Source: a virus
Virus record (IMG/VR): IMGVR_UViG_3300019850_000090
Location: 1-43,830 of that record
Reading direction: 5' to 3' (one strand)
DNA: 43,830 nucleotides
This document shows positions 17,953 to 25,274 of the stretch, in pieces. Position 1 is the first letter of the stretch; every line of letters begins with the position of its first letter. The notes under the pieces are model-generated. The model ran no database searches and had not been told where the DNA came from. It saw nothing but the letters and a program-made list of their open reading frames with translations. Made by a program: the position numbers and the translations under genes.

Positions 17953-19139
17953 CATATCCCACCGACATACCTTATTACTTTTTTGAGAGGGTCTTCGGAA
18001 ACGAAGATCCTCTTTCCTTCCTTTTCTATACTCAACAGAACAGCCCATATTCTATTAAGTGTATCATAGTCAACGTCATTATAGTGAATGCCTAAAACTT
18101 CGTTGAAAGAGATAGAACCACTCTCTATGATGGTGGTCATTACTGCCCTAGTAGTTGCAGATATATCGCTCTTTCCTACTCCAGAGAAGGCGTACATCAT
18201 CTTCCTCTCAACTTTCTCGAGTTCTCTTAAAGACCTATCGAAGTCCTCTGACGTAAGAGTCATCCCTCCTCCTCTGCTAGCGTTCATTATCATTGAGAGC
18301 TTGAGTACATGTGTGGCTCTCCTCGATAGATATCCATTAAATCGTGGGTCTCTCTCGAGGACACATCGAGGATCTCCTCCATACCAGTCAGCCCACCTTT
18401 CGAGGAAACTCTCATCTGGTATGAATCTTCCCTGAAGCATTCTGATTGCCTCTAAATCGTGGAAGAGTTCACCCTCTAACTCGGCTTCTTCTTCTGTCTC
18501 AAAAGGAAAAATCACTTTCTTCCCCATCTTTTCTTCGTATACAAATATGATTCGGGATGTCAGACCTCCACCTATCGCATTCTGTGGTAATGTTGATTCT
18601 AACAAATCTGGTGTTGTTGCACCTATTAGATTAACCCATACATTTGTTATATGGTCGTTTCCCTCATGTTTCGTTTCATATTTCCATACGTCTCTACAGT
18701 CATACCAATCTGTTAGGTCAGACATTAATTGAGTGTTATCACGACTTAGGAACACAGCGAGCTCCGCGCTGAAAACAGTTAGGCTAGCGTGCATCGTTAT
18801 ACTATTACTATCTGGAGTTATGTCCTGAGCTCCTGCTTTCCTCAGACGCCTAATCAACTGCTCACGAGTTACTGCCTCTGGGGAGAGCTTTATCCCCAGC
18901 TCTCTGAGGAATCTCTCAGCTGGTCTCATAGCTGTTCCTTTACCACAGCCACTCGGGCCTACTAATACTATATACATGTTGGGATATAGCATCCCTTCCC
19001 ATTCGAGGTAACACTTTCGTTGAAGGCATGCTGCTACTGTTGAGATAGCCACCCATTTTTTAAACGAGTTAGGAGGTTGACTATTCTCCGTATATTTCAT
19101 AAATGCACTAATCCAATCATCGAGACGTCTATCACTCAT
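17952..19139 (-). CDS. DUF3987-like P-loop ATPase (replication-associated helicase-like)
   Basis: The 395-residue protein has a clear Walker A loop (GPSGCGKGT, residues 61-69). It is preceded by PPNSFKKWVAISTVAACLQRK and LYPNMYIVLV, a signature I associate with DUF3987-type ATPases of phages. A later segment, TVFSAELAVFLSRD, fits a Walker B/sensor region. It sits directly downstream of the DNA polymerase, so a role in replication, possibly as helicase or loader, is likely. No separate DnaB-type helicase or primase was found. I chose ATG 19139, six bases after GAGGAG; the GTG at 19157 has no ribosome binding site. Confidence 0.6.
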   Translation of the reverse strand: MSDRRLDDWISAFMKYTENSQPPNSFKKWVAISTVAACLQRKCYLEWEGMLYPNMYIVLVGPSGCGKGTAMRPAERFLRELGIKLSPEAVTREQLIRRLRKAGAQDITPDSNSITMHASLTVFSAELAVFLSRDNTQLMSDLTDWYDCRDVWKYETKHEGNDHITNVWVNLIGATTPDLLESTLPQNAIGGGLTSRIIFVYEEKMGKKVIFPFETEEEAELEGELFHDLEAIRMLQGRFIPDESFLERWADWYGGDPRCVLERDPRFNGYLSRRATHVLKLSMIMNASRGGGMTLTSEDFDRSLRELEKVERKMMYAFSGVGKSDISATTRAVMTTIIESGSISFNEVLGIHYNDVDYDTLNRIWAVLLSIEKEGKRIFVSEDPLKKVIRYVGGI

Positions 19140-19167
19140 CCACCTCTCCTCACTCACGTACTGTTTT

Positions 19168-21657
19168 CTATCTCAGTCTCTCTGCTAACTCCACCACGTT
19201 ATCTGTCCATTCTATCTCTTTCATACTTTTCATGTTTGTCTTTCCCATAGTCAGACCGCATGGAATGACGAACTCCCTTCCTCTCCACGAGATTGGTTTT
19301 TCTAAGCTCCTCTTTATAGAAAGTAGAATCTCAGCATGCCTTCTCAGCCCTACGTTTATCGGGATTTGGAAGACTATGCTATCGTGAACCTGATTGAGAA
19401 GCTCTACTTCTTTATACCTATCCTGATTATAATATATCTCTATCAGCCCATCCTCGTTTACTTTATCAGCTACGGTACTCTGAGGTATCCAACTATACGC
19501 TTCCTTAAAGAGTCCCTCTCCCCATCTATCCATGAATAGACGATGAGTGTTGAACGGATTAGTTAGGGTTCTGCTCTTTCTAAGCTCCTCCTGCACCCAC
19601 TGCCAGTATTGAAGTATCCCAGGATATGCGTTGAGGTATGCTGCTCGGACTGCTTTTCCTACTTTAGCTTCTATCCCGAGTGCATATGCAAACTGAATGG
19701 GGCCTAATCCATAGTTGAATGCGTGGTTTGTTTTCTTCCCCCAGAATCTCTCTCCCTTATGCCCGCATGTAGTCGGGTCTTCACATATAGGACATGTGCC
19801 GAGTTCGCTCGTTACCTCCTCGATGGGTTTGTTAAAGATAAGAGACGCTGTCTTAGCGTGAATGTCTACTCCACTCTCCAAAGCTTCTATCATCGTAGGC
19901 TCCGGAGCTATGTATGCTACTATCCTATTCTCTGCCTGACTAAGGTCTATTTCGTATCCGATATAGCCATCGTCAAAGAGCATGAACTCCTTAAACTCAG
20001 ACGGGATATTTTGAATATCCATTCCAGTATCCCATATTGTTTTTCTGCTACTCAATCGTCCCGAGTCCGCTGCTCCCACTGGATCGAACGAGCATCTAAG
20101 ACGGTTGTCTTCGTCGAGAGTCGTATCAAGATATGTACTTTTGAGTTTACTCAGCCTTCGTATCTCTAAAAGGATAGAGGCTTCTGGAGCTCCTTTCCTT
20201 GCTAACCTCTTTAGAGCATCAACGTCTGTTGTTTGATTACCTGTTGCTCTGTTTGTATATGGCTTATATCCCTTAATCGTATAAAAATAGTTCATGAGTT
20301 GAGGAGGACTACTCGGGTTTATCTCAAACCCACATAGTTTATTTAGGGCTTCCTTCAACTCTTCGATTCTTTCCCCTGTCTCATCCGACTTTTTCCCAAG
20401 TCCCTCTGTATCTATTCTTATTCCTCTCTCACTCATATAAACTAGGATTGGGATTAGCCTCTTCTGTCTATCATATCTCTCTACATTCCCTAATCTCTTT
20501 AACTCATTCATCTGTCTCGGAAGGGCGAGTACACACATAGCACTATCTTTCGCATTATATAGAGCGAAATTCTCATCTCCCATAGTCATCTTGAAATACT
20601 TCTTTCCCTCATCTTTATAATAGGGTTCGTCTGTATATATACTCGTTATGAAATCGAGCCCTTTCGGGAAATCGGGGACGAGGGTAGCTTCAGCTATCAT
20701 AGTATCATTCATGTTCCTTGTTACTATTCCATACTTCCTAAAGAGAAACTGAGTATCGAACACGAGGTTCTGTCCTACTTTATTTATGCTCTCGTCTTCT
20801 AAAATCCCAGCTATGAGATTCCATATCTCTGCCTCTTGATATGGAGTCATATATTCTCTTCCACTAAACACAAAGGGAATACTCATCGAGTGAACCCCGT
20901 CTCTGCGAATGGCTAATGAGATACACGAGACTTCGAGATTAACTACTTCGATATCAAATGCTACTTGCTTCGCCGAGTCTTTAATCTTCTCAAGGAAATC
21001 TTTCGCTTCAGCGAAGCTCGGCTTTATTATATACTCTACGTTTGGTCTCTTTACTATTCTATCTTTGCTCTCTTCTACTGCCTTACTTAGATCACGAAGA
21101 ATAAAATAGCGCCACATATACATACCTCCTCTACTCTCCTCCGAGCCTCTCTTATACAAACAGGCTGCTGGATGGATGGAGGCTATCACCTTCCTGCCCG
21201 GGACGAGAGTACTCTCATAGATAGAACCTCTCCGCTTTGTTATCTTAGGAGGGAAAATCCCTGTGAGAGCATAGAGAGAAACGTTCCCGAAGGCAACGAA
21301 TATGTTCGCCTCTGTTCTCTCCAACTCTTCTCTTAGTTCTTCGATATACTTTTTATACTCGGGCGTCTCTATCGGTGCTTTTTTAGATAGGTCTACGAAT
21401 ACAGAGATATCATTTGCCTTCTTAGATGTCTTAGGTGGTTGTTCCTTCACAACATTCGTTATATAGCAGTCGCTTCGGAGTATGCCTGCGTTCTGGAGGA
21501 GCTGATTGAGAAGATTCCCAGCTGGGCCTACGAATGGTTTTCCTTCTACTATCTCACTCCTCCCAGGTGCTTCCCCCACGAGAGCTATCTTTGCTTCCTT
21601 ACTCCCGACTGGCTCTACTCTTTTTATCTTGTTGTTCTCATTATAGTTTAATAACAT
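19168..21657 (-). CDS. UDG-like domain / 3'-5' exonuclease / family A DNA polymerase
   Basis: This is the replicative polymerase (829 residues). Residues 20-190 are like family 4 uracil-DNA glycosylase: VGEAPG (27-32), PFVGPAG (41-47) and a HP at 162-163. Residues 230-385 form a proofreading exonuclease with FDIE (D235, E237), NLVFD (D301) and YNAKD (Y367, D371), so all catalytic positions are present. The polymerase palm and fingers follow: motif A EIDLSQAENRI (D571), motif B KKTNHAFNYG (641-650) and motif C NQVHDS (H758, D759). Motif C has Ser where family A enzymes usually have Glu. A possible zinc knuckle (C622, C625, C631, H633) is inserted just before motif B. A UDG-like N-terminus is also known in the Bacillus phage SPO1 polymerase. 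The start overlaps the upstream gene by 17 bases. Confidence 0.93.
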   Translation of the reverse strand: MLLNYNENNKIKRVEPVGSKEAKIALVGEAPGRSEIVEGKPFVGPAGNLLNQLLQNAGILRSDCYITNVVKEQPPKTSKKANDISVFVDLSKKAPIETPEYKKYIEELREELERTEANIFVAFGNVSLYALTGIFPPKITKRRGSIYESTLVPGRKVIASIHPAACLYKRGSEESRGGMYMWRYFILRDLSKAVEESKDRIVKRPNVEYIIKPSFAEAKDFLEKIKDSAKQVAFDIEVVNLEVSCISLAIRRDGVHSMSIPFVFSGREYMTPYQEAEIWNLIAGILEDESINKVGQNLVFDTQFLFRKYGIVTRNMNDTMIAEATLVPDFPKGLDFITSIYTDEPYYKDEGKKYFKMTMGDENFALYNAKDSAMCVLALPRQMNELKRLGNVERYDRQKRLIPILVYMSERGIRIDTEGLGKKSDETGERIEELKEALNKLCGFEINPSSPPQLMNYFYTIKGYKPYTNRATGNQTTDVDALKRLARKGAPEASILLEIRRLSKLKSTYLDTTLDEDNRLRCSFDPVGAADSGRLSSRKTIWDTGMDIQNIPSEFKEFMLFDDGYIGYEIDLSQAENRIVAYIAPEPTMIEALESGVDIHAKTASLIFNKPIEEVTSELGTCPICEDPTTCGHKGERFWGKKTNHAFNYGLGPIQFAYALGIEAKVGKAVRAAYLNAYPGILQYWQWVQEELRKSRTLTNPFNTHRLFMDRWGEGLFKEAYSWIPQSTVADKVNEDGLIEIYYNQDRYKEVELLNQVHDSIVFQIPINVGLRRHAEILLSIKRSLEKPISWRGREFVIPCGLTMGKTNMKSMKEIEWTDNVVELAERLR

Positions 21658-21919
21658 TCTTTTGTTTCCTCATCTCTTTCTCGTTCCTACGTTTTAACTC
21701 AGCCATATAATCGTCATAGTCCATATACTCTTTCACATCTTCACCGAATATGAGATACTCATCCCACCAAATCTCGTCTGCCGAGCATCCACCACTGCTC
21801 TCCATCATCAGTCCATCTCTCGCTCTCCGCTCGATGAGTTTTATTATATTCTCTAGGTGTTCAGTAGTCAAATCTTTGATTGGAGTTTTCTTCCCGAATC
21901 TGTCTATATGGTATTTCAT
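21641..21919 (-). CDS. small acidic protein of the replication operon, unknown
   Basis: The 92-residue product is acidic and aromatic in the middle (CSADEIWWDEYLIFG and VKEYMDYDDYMAEL), with a basic end. The ATG follows the methyltransferase stop directly (TAAATG) and uses GGAGGG inside that gene's last codons. Its own end overlaps the polymerase start. The tight coupling implies co-expression with both neighbours. No family recognised. Confidence 0.75.
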   Translation of the reverse strand: MKYHIDRFGKKTPIKDLTTEHLENIIKLIERRARDGLMMESSGGCSADEIWWDEYLIFGEDVKEYMDYDDYMAELKRRNEKEMRKQKNVIKL

Positions 21920-23323
21920 TTAGCCCTCCGAGTATCTATAGGACTTAAACTTATCTCCACCATTATTCATCACCTTCTCTATGAACCTATCTTTATACTG
22001 CTGAGATAGATCCCACCCAAACGCAGTGCATCCTACGTTATGCGCTGCTAATATACTATTACCGCTTCCTAAGAAGGGAATCATTATTCTACTATCTGGA
22101 AGAGTGAAGGTGCTAAATATGTCACTCATTAGCTCTATTGGTTTCTCGGTGGGATGGCTCTTACTATCTGAATTTACCCGTTTGAAGGAGAAGACATTGG
22201 ATCTTCCCTGTTTCTTAATACTCGCCTCTCCTTTCCTCGCATAGAAGAATACCTCATACGAGTTCGCTAAGTATAAATCTGGATGGAGGGTTTGTCCCTT
22301 ACTAGCTTTCTCCCAAACAGCTGGGATATTATTACTCAGGAATCCGCTTTCTTCTATTAGATTTGATAGCGCAGAGAACCAGTAGTCAGGAGCGAACCAC
22401 CAAATGAGCCAACCCCTATCATTGAGAACTCTATACGCCTCTTTGAGAACCGCCCCACTCTTCTCGAGAAACGTCTTCATCTCCCACTCGTTATACTCTC
22501 TCATTTGTGTCTCTCTATAGAGATGATGAAGCTTAATCTTCTTATTGTGCTCTAGGTTGATAGCATACGGCGTATCTACCTCAACTAAATCTATACTATC
22601 ACTCGGGATATTCTTCACTCCCTCAAAGAAGTCTCCGATTATATATGAAGAGATGAGATCCTTCTTCATCTTCTCTTCTGGAGTACTCGCTCTTCTTTTA
22701 TCAACAATCTTAGTTGCCTCACTAAGATCATGCTTTCTCTTGAGAGACCTAAGCATCTTCATTGCTTCTGCTTTGTTCTTAGCTTTTCCTAACTCGGGAA
22801 TGGCCTCTATCGCTGTTGCTAATTGTATATCATCCGAGACTCCTCCTACGGAACTATTTAGGAGCTTAGCAGTGTCTCTCACGCTATGCGTCTTACTATA
22901 CTGCGTTCCTTTTACTCTCTCCCTCCCAAACTTCTTCTGCATAGCTAAATGGATCTGCTTCGTGAGGGCTACTTGTTCCTCAAAGCTCATATCCTTTCTA
23001 TCTATATTCTCGCACAACTCGATTATGTTTCTATCGAGTTGCTCTAAATCACTCGGATATATGTTACACACTATCTCTTTCCACCCAAGAAGTTTACATG
23101 CTTCGAGTCGTCTCGCCCCAGCCATTAGCTGATACTTATTATCGAGTGTCTCTTTCACTACGATTGGGTGAAGGAGGCCACTCTGCTCTATAGACTTAGA
23201 GAGCGCCTCTACATCTCCCAAGTCTTCTCTGTATCTATGGCCTACTATTATCTTATCTACGCCTACTCTCTTAATTTCTTTCGGCTTAACCACTCTTGCT
23301 GAAGCCTGCTGCTCATCAACCAT
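21920..23323 (-). CDS. ParB-domain/DNA methyltransferase fusion
   Basis: The N-terminal 110 residues are a ParB/sulfiredoxin-like domain with the GARR signature (69-72), a following helix (EACKLLGW) and CENIDRKDMS. A helical linker leads to a methyltransferase domain. Its motif IV is DTPY (250-253, a variant of DPPY), and the AdoMet-binding motif PFLGSGN lies near the C-terminus (about 408-414). Motif IV before motif I indicates the beta class, which makes N6-methyladenine or N4-methylcytosine. No restriction partner lies next to it, so it is a solitary phage methylase that could protect the genome or mark replication and packaging sites. The start follows AAGGAG. Whether the ParB domain binds the palindromes in this genome is unknown. 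Confidence 0.88.
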   Translation of the reverse strand: MVDEQQASARVVKPKEIKRVGVDKIIVGHRYREDLGDVEALSKSIEQSGLLHPIVVKETLDNKYQLMAGARRLEACKLLGWKEIVCNIYPSDLEQLDRNIIELCENIDRKDMSFEEQVALTKQIHLAMQKKFGRERVKGTQYSKTHSVRDTAKLLNSSVGGVSDDIQLATAIEAIPELGKAKNKAEAMKMLRSLKRKHDLSEATKIVDKRRASTPEEKMKKDLISSYIIGDFFEGVKNIPSDSIDLVEVDTPYAINLEHNKKIKLHHLYRETQMREYNEWEMKTFLEKSGAVLKEAYRVLNDRGWLIWWFAPDYWFSALSNLIEESGFLSNNIPAVWEKASKGQTLHPDLYLANSYEVFFYARKGEASIKKQGRSNVFSFKRVNSDSKSHPTEKPIELMSDIFSTFTLPDSRIMIPFLGSGNSILAAHNVGCTAFGWDLSQQYKDRFIEKVMNNGGDKFKSYRYSEG

Positions 23324-23356
23324 CTCAAATCTCCTTATTATATACTCTATAATTCA

Positions 23357-23713
23357 TCACTCGAACTCCGCCTCTAAAAGCCTTCTCCATCCTCTCCACT
23401 CGTCCCAAGAGACGTATCTTATCTCTATCTTATTCTCTTTAGCGAACTTAACCTCCTCTCTAGCTCCCTCTGAGTCTCTCCAGTTAGGGAGAATAACACA
23501 GAGATCACTTCTCTTGAGAAGCTCGATGTCTCCCCTAAGGAAGACTTCGTTTTCAACTACGCCGTCGAAGAGTGCGGTGTTACTATGAGGGCATATTACT
23601 GCATAGCCCTGTCTCCAGTATCGCATAGCGACTGTTCGAGCTAACGAGATGTTGAAGAGTTTTTCTCTCGCTGTGGACGCTCTATACGCTCCCGATATGT
23701 ATGCTACTTTCAT
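23357..23713 (-). CDS. nucleoside 2-deoxyribosyltransferase-like (DUF4406-type) protein
   Basis: This is a 118-residue Rossmann-like protein. It shows KVAYISGAYR at the N-terminus, CPHSNTALFDG, then DIELLKRSDLCVILPNWRDSEG followed by AREEVKFA. This order (SGAYR, PHSN, D-x-x-L-x-x-SD, and the W-x-x-S-x-G-A-x-x-E helix) is that of the DUF4406/deoxyribosyltransferase group. The Glu at the end is the probable catalytic nucleophile. A role in nucleotide salvage or base metabolism fits its place beside the polymerase. TAAGGAGAG precedes the start. Confidence 0.72.
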   Translation of the reverse strand: MKVAYISGAYRASTAREKLFNISLARTVAMRYWRQGYAVICPHSNTALFDGVVENEVFLRGDIELLKRSDLCVILPNWRDSEGAREEVKFAKENKIEIRYVSWDEWRGWRRLLEAEFE

Positions 23714-23731
23714 CTTTCCTCTCTCCTTAAC

Positions 23732-24013
23732 CTAATACAACAAACTCTCTAATTTATCACGTATCCCTATTACTCTCTGTGTTAACGAGTTGATTTCCTC
23801 CCCACCTCTCTTGAGGAACTCCGAGAGTGCGATTGTAGATTCTTCTTTAGGGGCATGAAACTCTGGCTCCTTCTCTTTCTCTTCCTTGCCCTCTATTTTC
23901 ACAACTAAACTCCCGAGTCTGTCAATTGCTATCTTTAATTCCTCAATCTCGTCGTAGAAGTGTAAATGGTTCGGATACTTCTCCGCTCTTTCTGCTTCTT
24001 CTTGCTCATTCAT
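23732..24013 (-). CDS. small coiled-coil protein, unknown
   Basis: The 93-residue product is acidic, with two helical stretches (IEELKIAIDRLGSLVVKIEG and GEEINSLTQRVIGIRDKLESLL) separated by a Lys/Glu-rich piece, suggesting a coiled-coil. The start overlaps the end of the upstream gene by eight bases, with AAAGGAG inside that gene. No family recognised. Confidence 0.7.
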   Translation of the reverse strand: MNEQEEAERAEKYPNHLHFYDEIEELKIAIDRLGSLVVKIEGKEEKEKEPEFHAPKEESTIALSEFLKRGGEEINSLTQRVIGIRDKLESLLY

Positions 24014-24221
24014 GATTTTCTCCTTTCTCCGTCAATATCCCTTTCACAATTTTTGCCAGTGCAGCTATGGCAGCACCTTGATAACCGAAGTAAGTTGCAA
24101 CTGTTCTTCCGTTAAATGGTTTACCGTCAAACTCTTCTGCATCGTTTTTCATATCCTCTGCAATCATGTCTAACATCTTGATGATTGTGTCAACTCCTAC
24201 TTCTTCTTTTTGCTTACTCAT
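24006..24221 (-). CDS. small early protein, unknown
   Basis: The 71-residue product starts MSKQKEEVGVDTIIKML and contains NGRTVATYFGYQGAAIAAL, a helix that could be amphipathic. I chose the ATG at 24221 because it lies after GAGGAGGTGAGACAA; a GTG nine bases upstream would put the binding site inside the gene. The base composition, with fewer CTC and TCG codons, seems different from its neighbours. Function unknown. Confidence 0.7.
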   Translation of the reverse strand: MSKQKEEVGVDTIIKMLDMIAEDMKNDAEEFDGKPFNGRTVATYFGYQGAAIAALAKIVKGILTEKGENHE

Positions 24222-24226
24222 TTGTC

Positions 24227-24427
24227 TCACCTCCTCTCTTTTTTAAACATCCCCCAGAGTTTCCAACTTCCTCCTCTATACGTATTCCATCTATATACTT
24301 TATAGTATTCCTTATTGTTTATCCTACGAACAACTATCTTAGGTAAGCGATTCTCCTTAACTCTCGTTGTCGCTCTGTTTCCTTCTTTAGCAGCTCTCTT
24401 CCTATGTTGAAGGTTTCCTATCCCCAT
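24227..24427 (-). CDS. very basic 66-residue protein, unknown
   Basis: The product is rich in Arg and Lys (HRKRAAKEGNRATTRVKENR) with an aromatic part (YYKVYRWNTYRGGSWKLWG). It may bind nucleic acid. Its stop codon lies in the ribosome binding site of the next gene (AGGAGGTGA), so the two are translationally coupled. The upstream site is weak. Confidence 0.65.
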   Translation of the reverse strand: MGIGNLQHRKRAAKEGNRATTRVKENRLPKIVVRRINNKEYYKVYRWNTYRGGSWKLWGMFKKERR

Positions 24428-24449
24428 AAAAACTATCCCACCATAATTG

Positions 24450-24536
24450 CTATCGAGGTGGTTTTAGTAAGACATACACATAAACTGTAAATATAATTAC
24501 AAATTCCATAATGAAGACCCAACAAACACTGTCCAT
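24450..24536 (-). CDS. 28-residue hydrophobic micropeptide
   Basis: A very strong ribosome binding site (TAAGGAGGTGGAAA) leads into ATG 24536. The ORF gives MDSVCWVFIMEFVIIFTVYV followed by YVLLKPPR and a TAG stop. About 20 residues in the middle are hydrophobic, so a single membrane helix is expected. It fills the otherwise empty gap between the genes at 24427 and 24555. The good start signal and membrane-like composition suggest a genuine small membrane protein; length alone cannot prove it. Confidence 0.55.
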   Translation of the reverse strand: MDSVCWVFIMEFVIIFTVYVYVLLKPPR

Positions 24537-24554
24537 TTTCCACCTCCTTATATC

Positions 24555-24770
24555 TCACGAATCGAGTCCTCGTGCTCTTAGGACGAGAGCTATCTCCTCC
24601 GCACTGAGATTACTCAGCACGCCGAGGACCTTTTCTCCTTTCTTCCTAACTTTCCTCTCATGTCTAATCCCTTTCGGGATTCTTCTCGACTCTCTAATCT
24701 TCATGTGGAGATGGAGAGAGTCCTCCTCACTCATAGAGAGAATGCTCTCTTTCATATCTCTGAGATTCAT
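24555..24770 (-). CDS. small charged protein, unknown
   Basis: The 71-residue protein begins MNLRDMKESILSMSEEDS and ends LSNLSAEEIALVLRARGLD, with a basic centre. The C-terminal part looks like a short helix pair. Its start overlaps the stop of the gene at 24767 by four bases, and GGAGAGAG lies upstream. No family recognised. Confidence 0.75.
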   Translation of the reverse strand: MNLRDMKESILSMSEEDSLHLHMKIRESRRIPKGIRHERKVRKKGEKVLGVLSNLSAEEIALVLRARGLDS

Positions 24771-24979
24771 TTTTCTCTCTCCACTAGGGTAAACTTAGCT
24801 CTCTTGCTGAGAATCAATCCCATCACTCGAGACGGGTCTTTCTCGAGCATCTCTATCAGGTCATCGACTATTGTCGAGAAGAGAGCTCTCTTCACTCCCC
24901 AAGGGAGGAGCTTAATCAAGCTATCGAACTGCTCCTTAGTTACCTCAATACTCAATCTCGGTTTGTATGTCTCTGACAT
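24767..24979 (-). CDS. ribbon-helix-helix-like small protein
   Basis: The 70-residue product has a short strand (RLSIEVTKEQFDSL) followed by two helices (LLPWGVKRALFSTIVDDLI, EMLEKDPSRVMGLIL). This arrangement resembles Arc/MetJ-type DNA-binding proteins. A role as an early regulator is possible, but the resemblance is from pattern only. AAGGAGG precedes the start, within the repeated leader GAGTCAACAAAGRAGG that also occurs twice near 30.9 kb. Confidence 0.55.
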   Translation of the reverse strand: MSETYKPRLSIEVTKEQFDSLIKLLPWGVKRALFSTIVDDLIEMLEKDPSRVMGLILSKRAKFTLVEREK

Positions 24980-24988
24980 TCTATACCT

Positions 24989-25004
24989 CCTTCTTTGTTG
25001 ACTC
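24989..25004 (-). repeat. repeated translation leader, copy 1
   Basis: On the minus strand this reads GAGTCAACAAAGAAGG, directly in front of the ribosome binding site of the gene at 24767. Close copies occur at 30949-30971 and 30883-30905. It looks like a re-used 5' leader segment. Confidence 0.7.
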
Positions 25005-25009
25005 CTTTA

Positions 25010-25080
25010 TGAACTTCGTGAACTTCGTGAACTTCGTTCACGAGACGAGGTGAACCTCGTGAGCTTCGTCCACGAGATAA
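25010..25080. repeat. cluster of TTCG/CGAA repeats and mini-hairpins
   Basis: A nine-base unit, TGAACTTCG, is repeated three times. It is followed by a perfect hairpin GTGAAC-TTC-GTTCAC (25027-25041) and by further units (GTGAACCTCGTG, GTGAGCTTCGTCCACGAG). On the minus strand the loop is GAA closed by C-G. No open reading frame here is convincing. This is the densest small-repeat cluster of the left arm. Confidence 0.85.
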
Positions 25081-25103
25081 ATAGAAACTTTATGAAACAA
25101 GTA

Positions 25104-25219
25104 GGGACGCCGTCGGGAGTCGAACCCGACTGTGTATGTGAACTTCGTTCACACTTGAGAGTAGAAGAACATGTATTTAATCTCAACCTTTCTTTCAATC
25201 TACTCTCCCACTAGCGCCC
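25104..25219 (-). tRNA. tRNA-Ser-like element, non-canonical (possible relic)
   Basis: On the minus strand, GGGCGCT (25219-25213) can pair with GGCGTCC (25111-25105) as a seven-base acceptor stem with two G-U pairs. GTCGGGTTCGACTCCCGAC (25130-25112) forms a T-arm with a classical TTCGACT loop. GTGGGAGAGTAGATTGAA resembles the D-arm of class II (Ser/Leu) tRNAs. TTGAGA…TCTCAA could be an anticodon stem, but its loop is 20 bases. A long variable arm is formed by the mini-hairpin TGTGAAC-GAA-GTTCACA (25153-25137). The D-stem is poor, the anticodon cannot be read and no CCA is encoded. It may be a degenerate tRNA or a tRNA-mimicking RNA. Confidence 0.4.
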
Positions 25220-25220
25220 G

Positions 25221-25239
25221 AGGAAACCAAAGGTTTCCT
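25221..25239. repeat. mini-hairpin with AAA loop
   Basis: Perfect eight-base stem AGGAAACC / GGTTTCCT with loop AAA, closed by C-G. It sits between the tRNA-like element and the stop region of the next leftward gene. Confidence 0.8.
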
Positions 25240-25274
25240 ATTTAGGTACTACGATCCTATTTAGGAACTACGAA
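25237..25274. repeat. 19-bp tandem duplication at a gene end
   Basis: CCTATTTAGGTACTACGAT is followed directly by CCTATTTAGGAACTACGAA. The second copy contains the last codons and stop of the gene at 25257-25652. The first copy is the same end again in the downstream flank, including a second stop codon. It is a small slippage or repair duplication. Confidence 0.85.

Noticed and set aside
22545-23132. 195-residue plus-strand frame inside the methyltransferase gene
   Set aside because: Antisense shadow of a well-supported gene, with hydrophobic low-complexity composition.
4600-25000. Apparent excess of CTCGA and CTCGAG in genes
   Set aside because: Visible to the eye, but I could not count it against a codon-use background; it may only reflect Leu-Glu and Ser-Arg codon choice.
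25104-25130. Phage attachment site in a tRNA 3' end
   Set aside because: There is no integrase or excisionase gene, and the tRNA-like structure extends well upstream, so an attP is not supported.
25007-25198. 63-residue minus-strand frame across repeats and tRNA-like element
   Set aside because: It overlaps structured RNA-like sequence and simple repeats and has no ribosome binding site.
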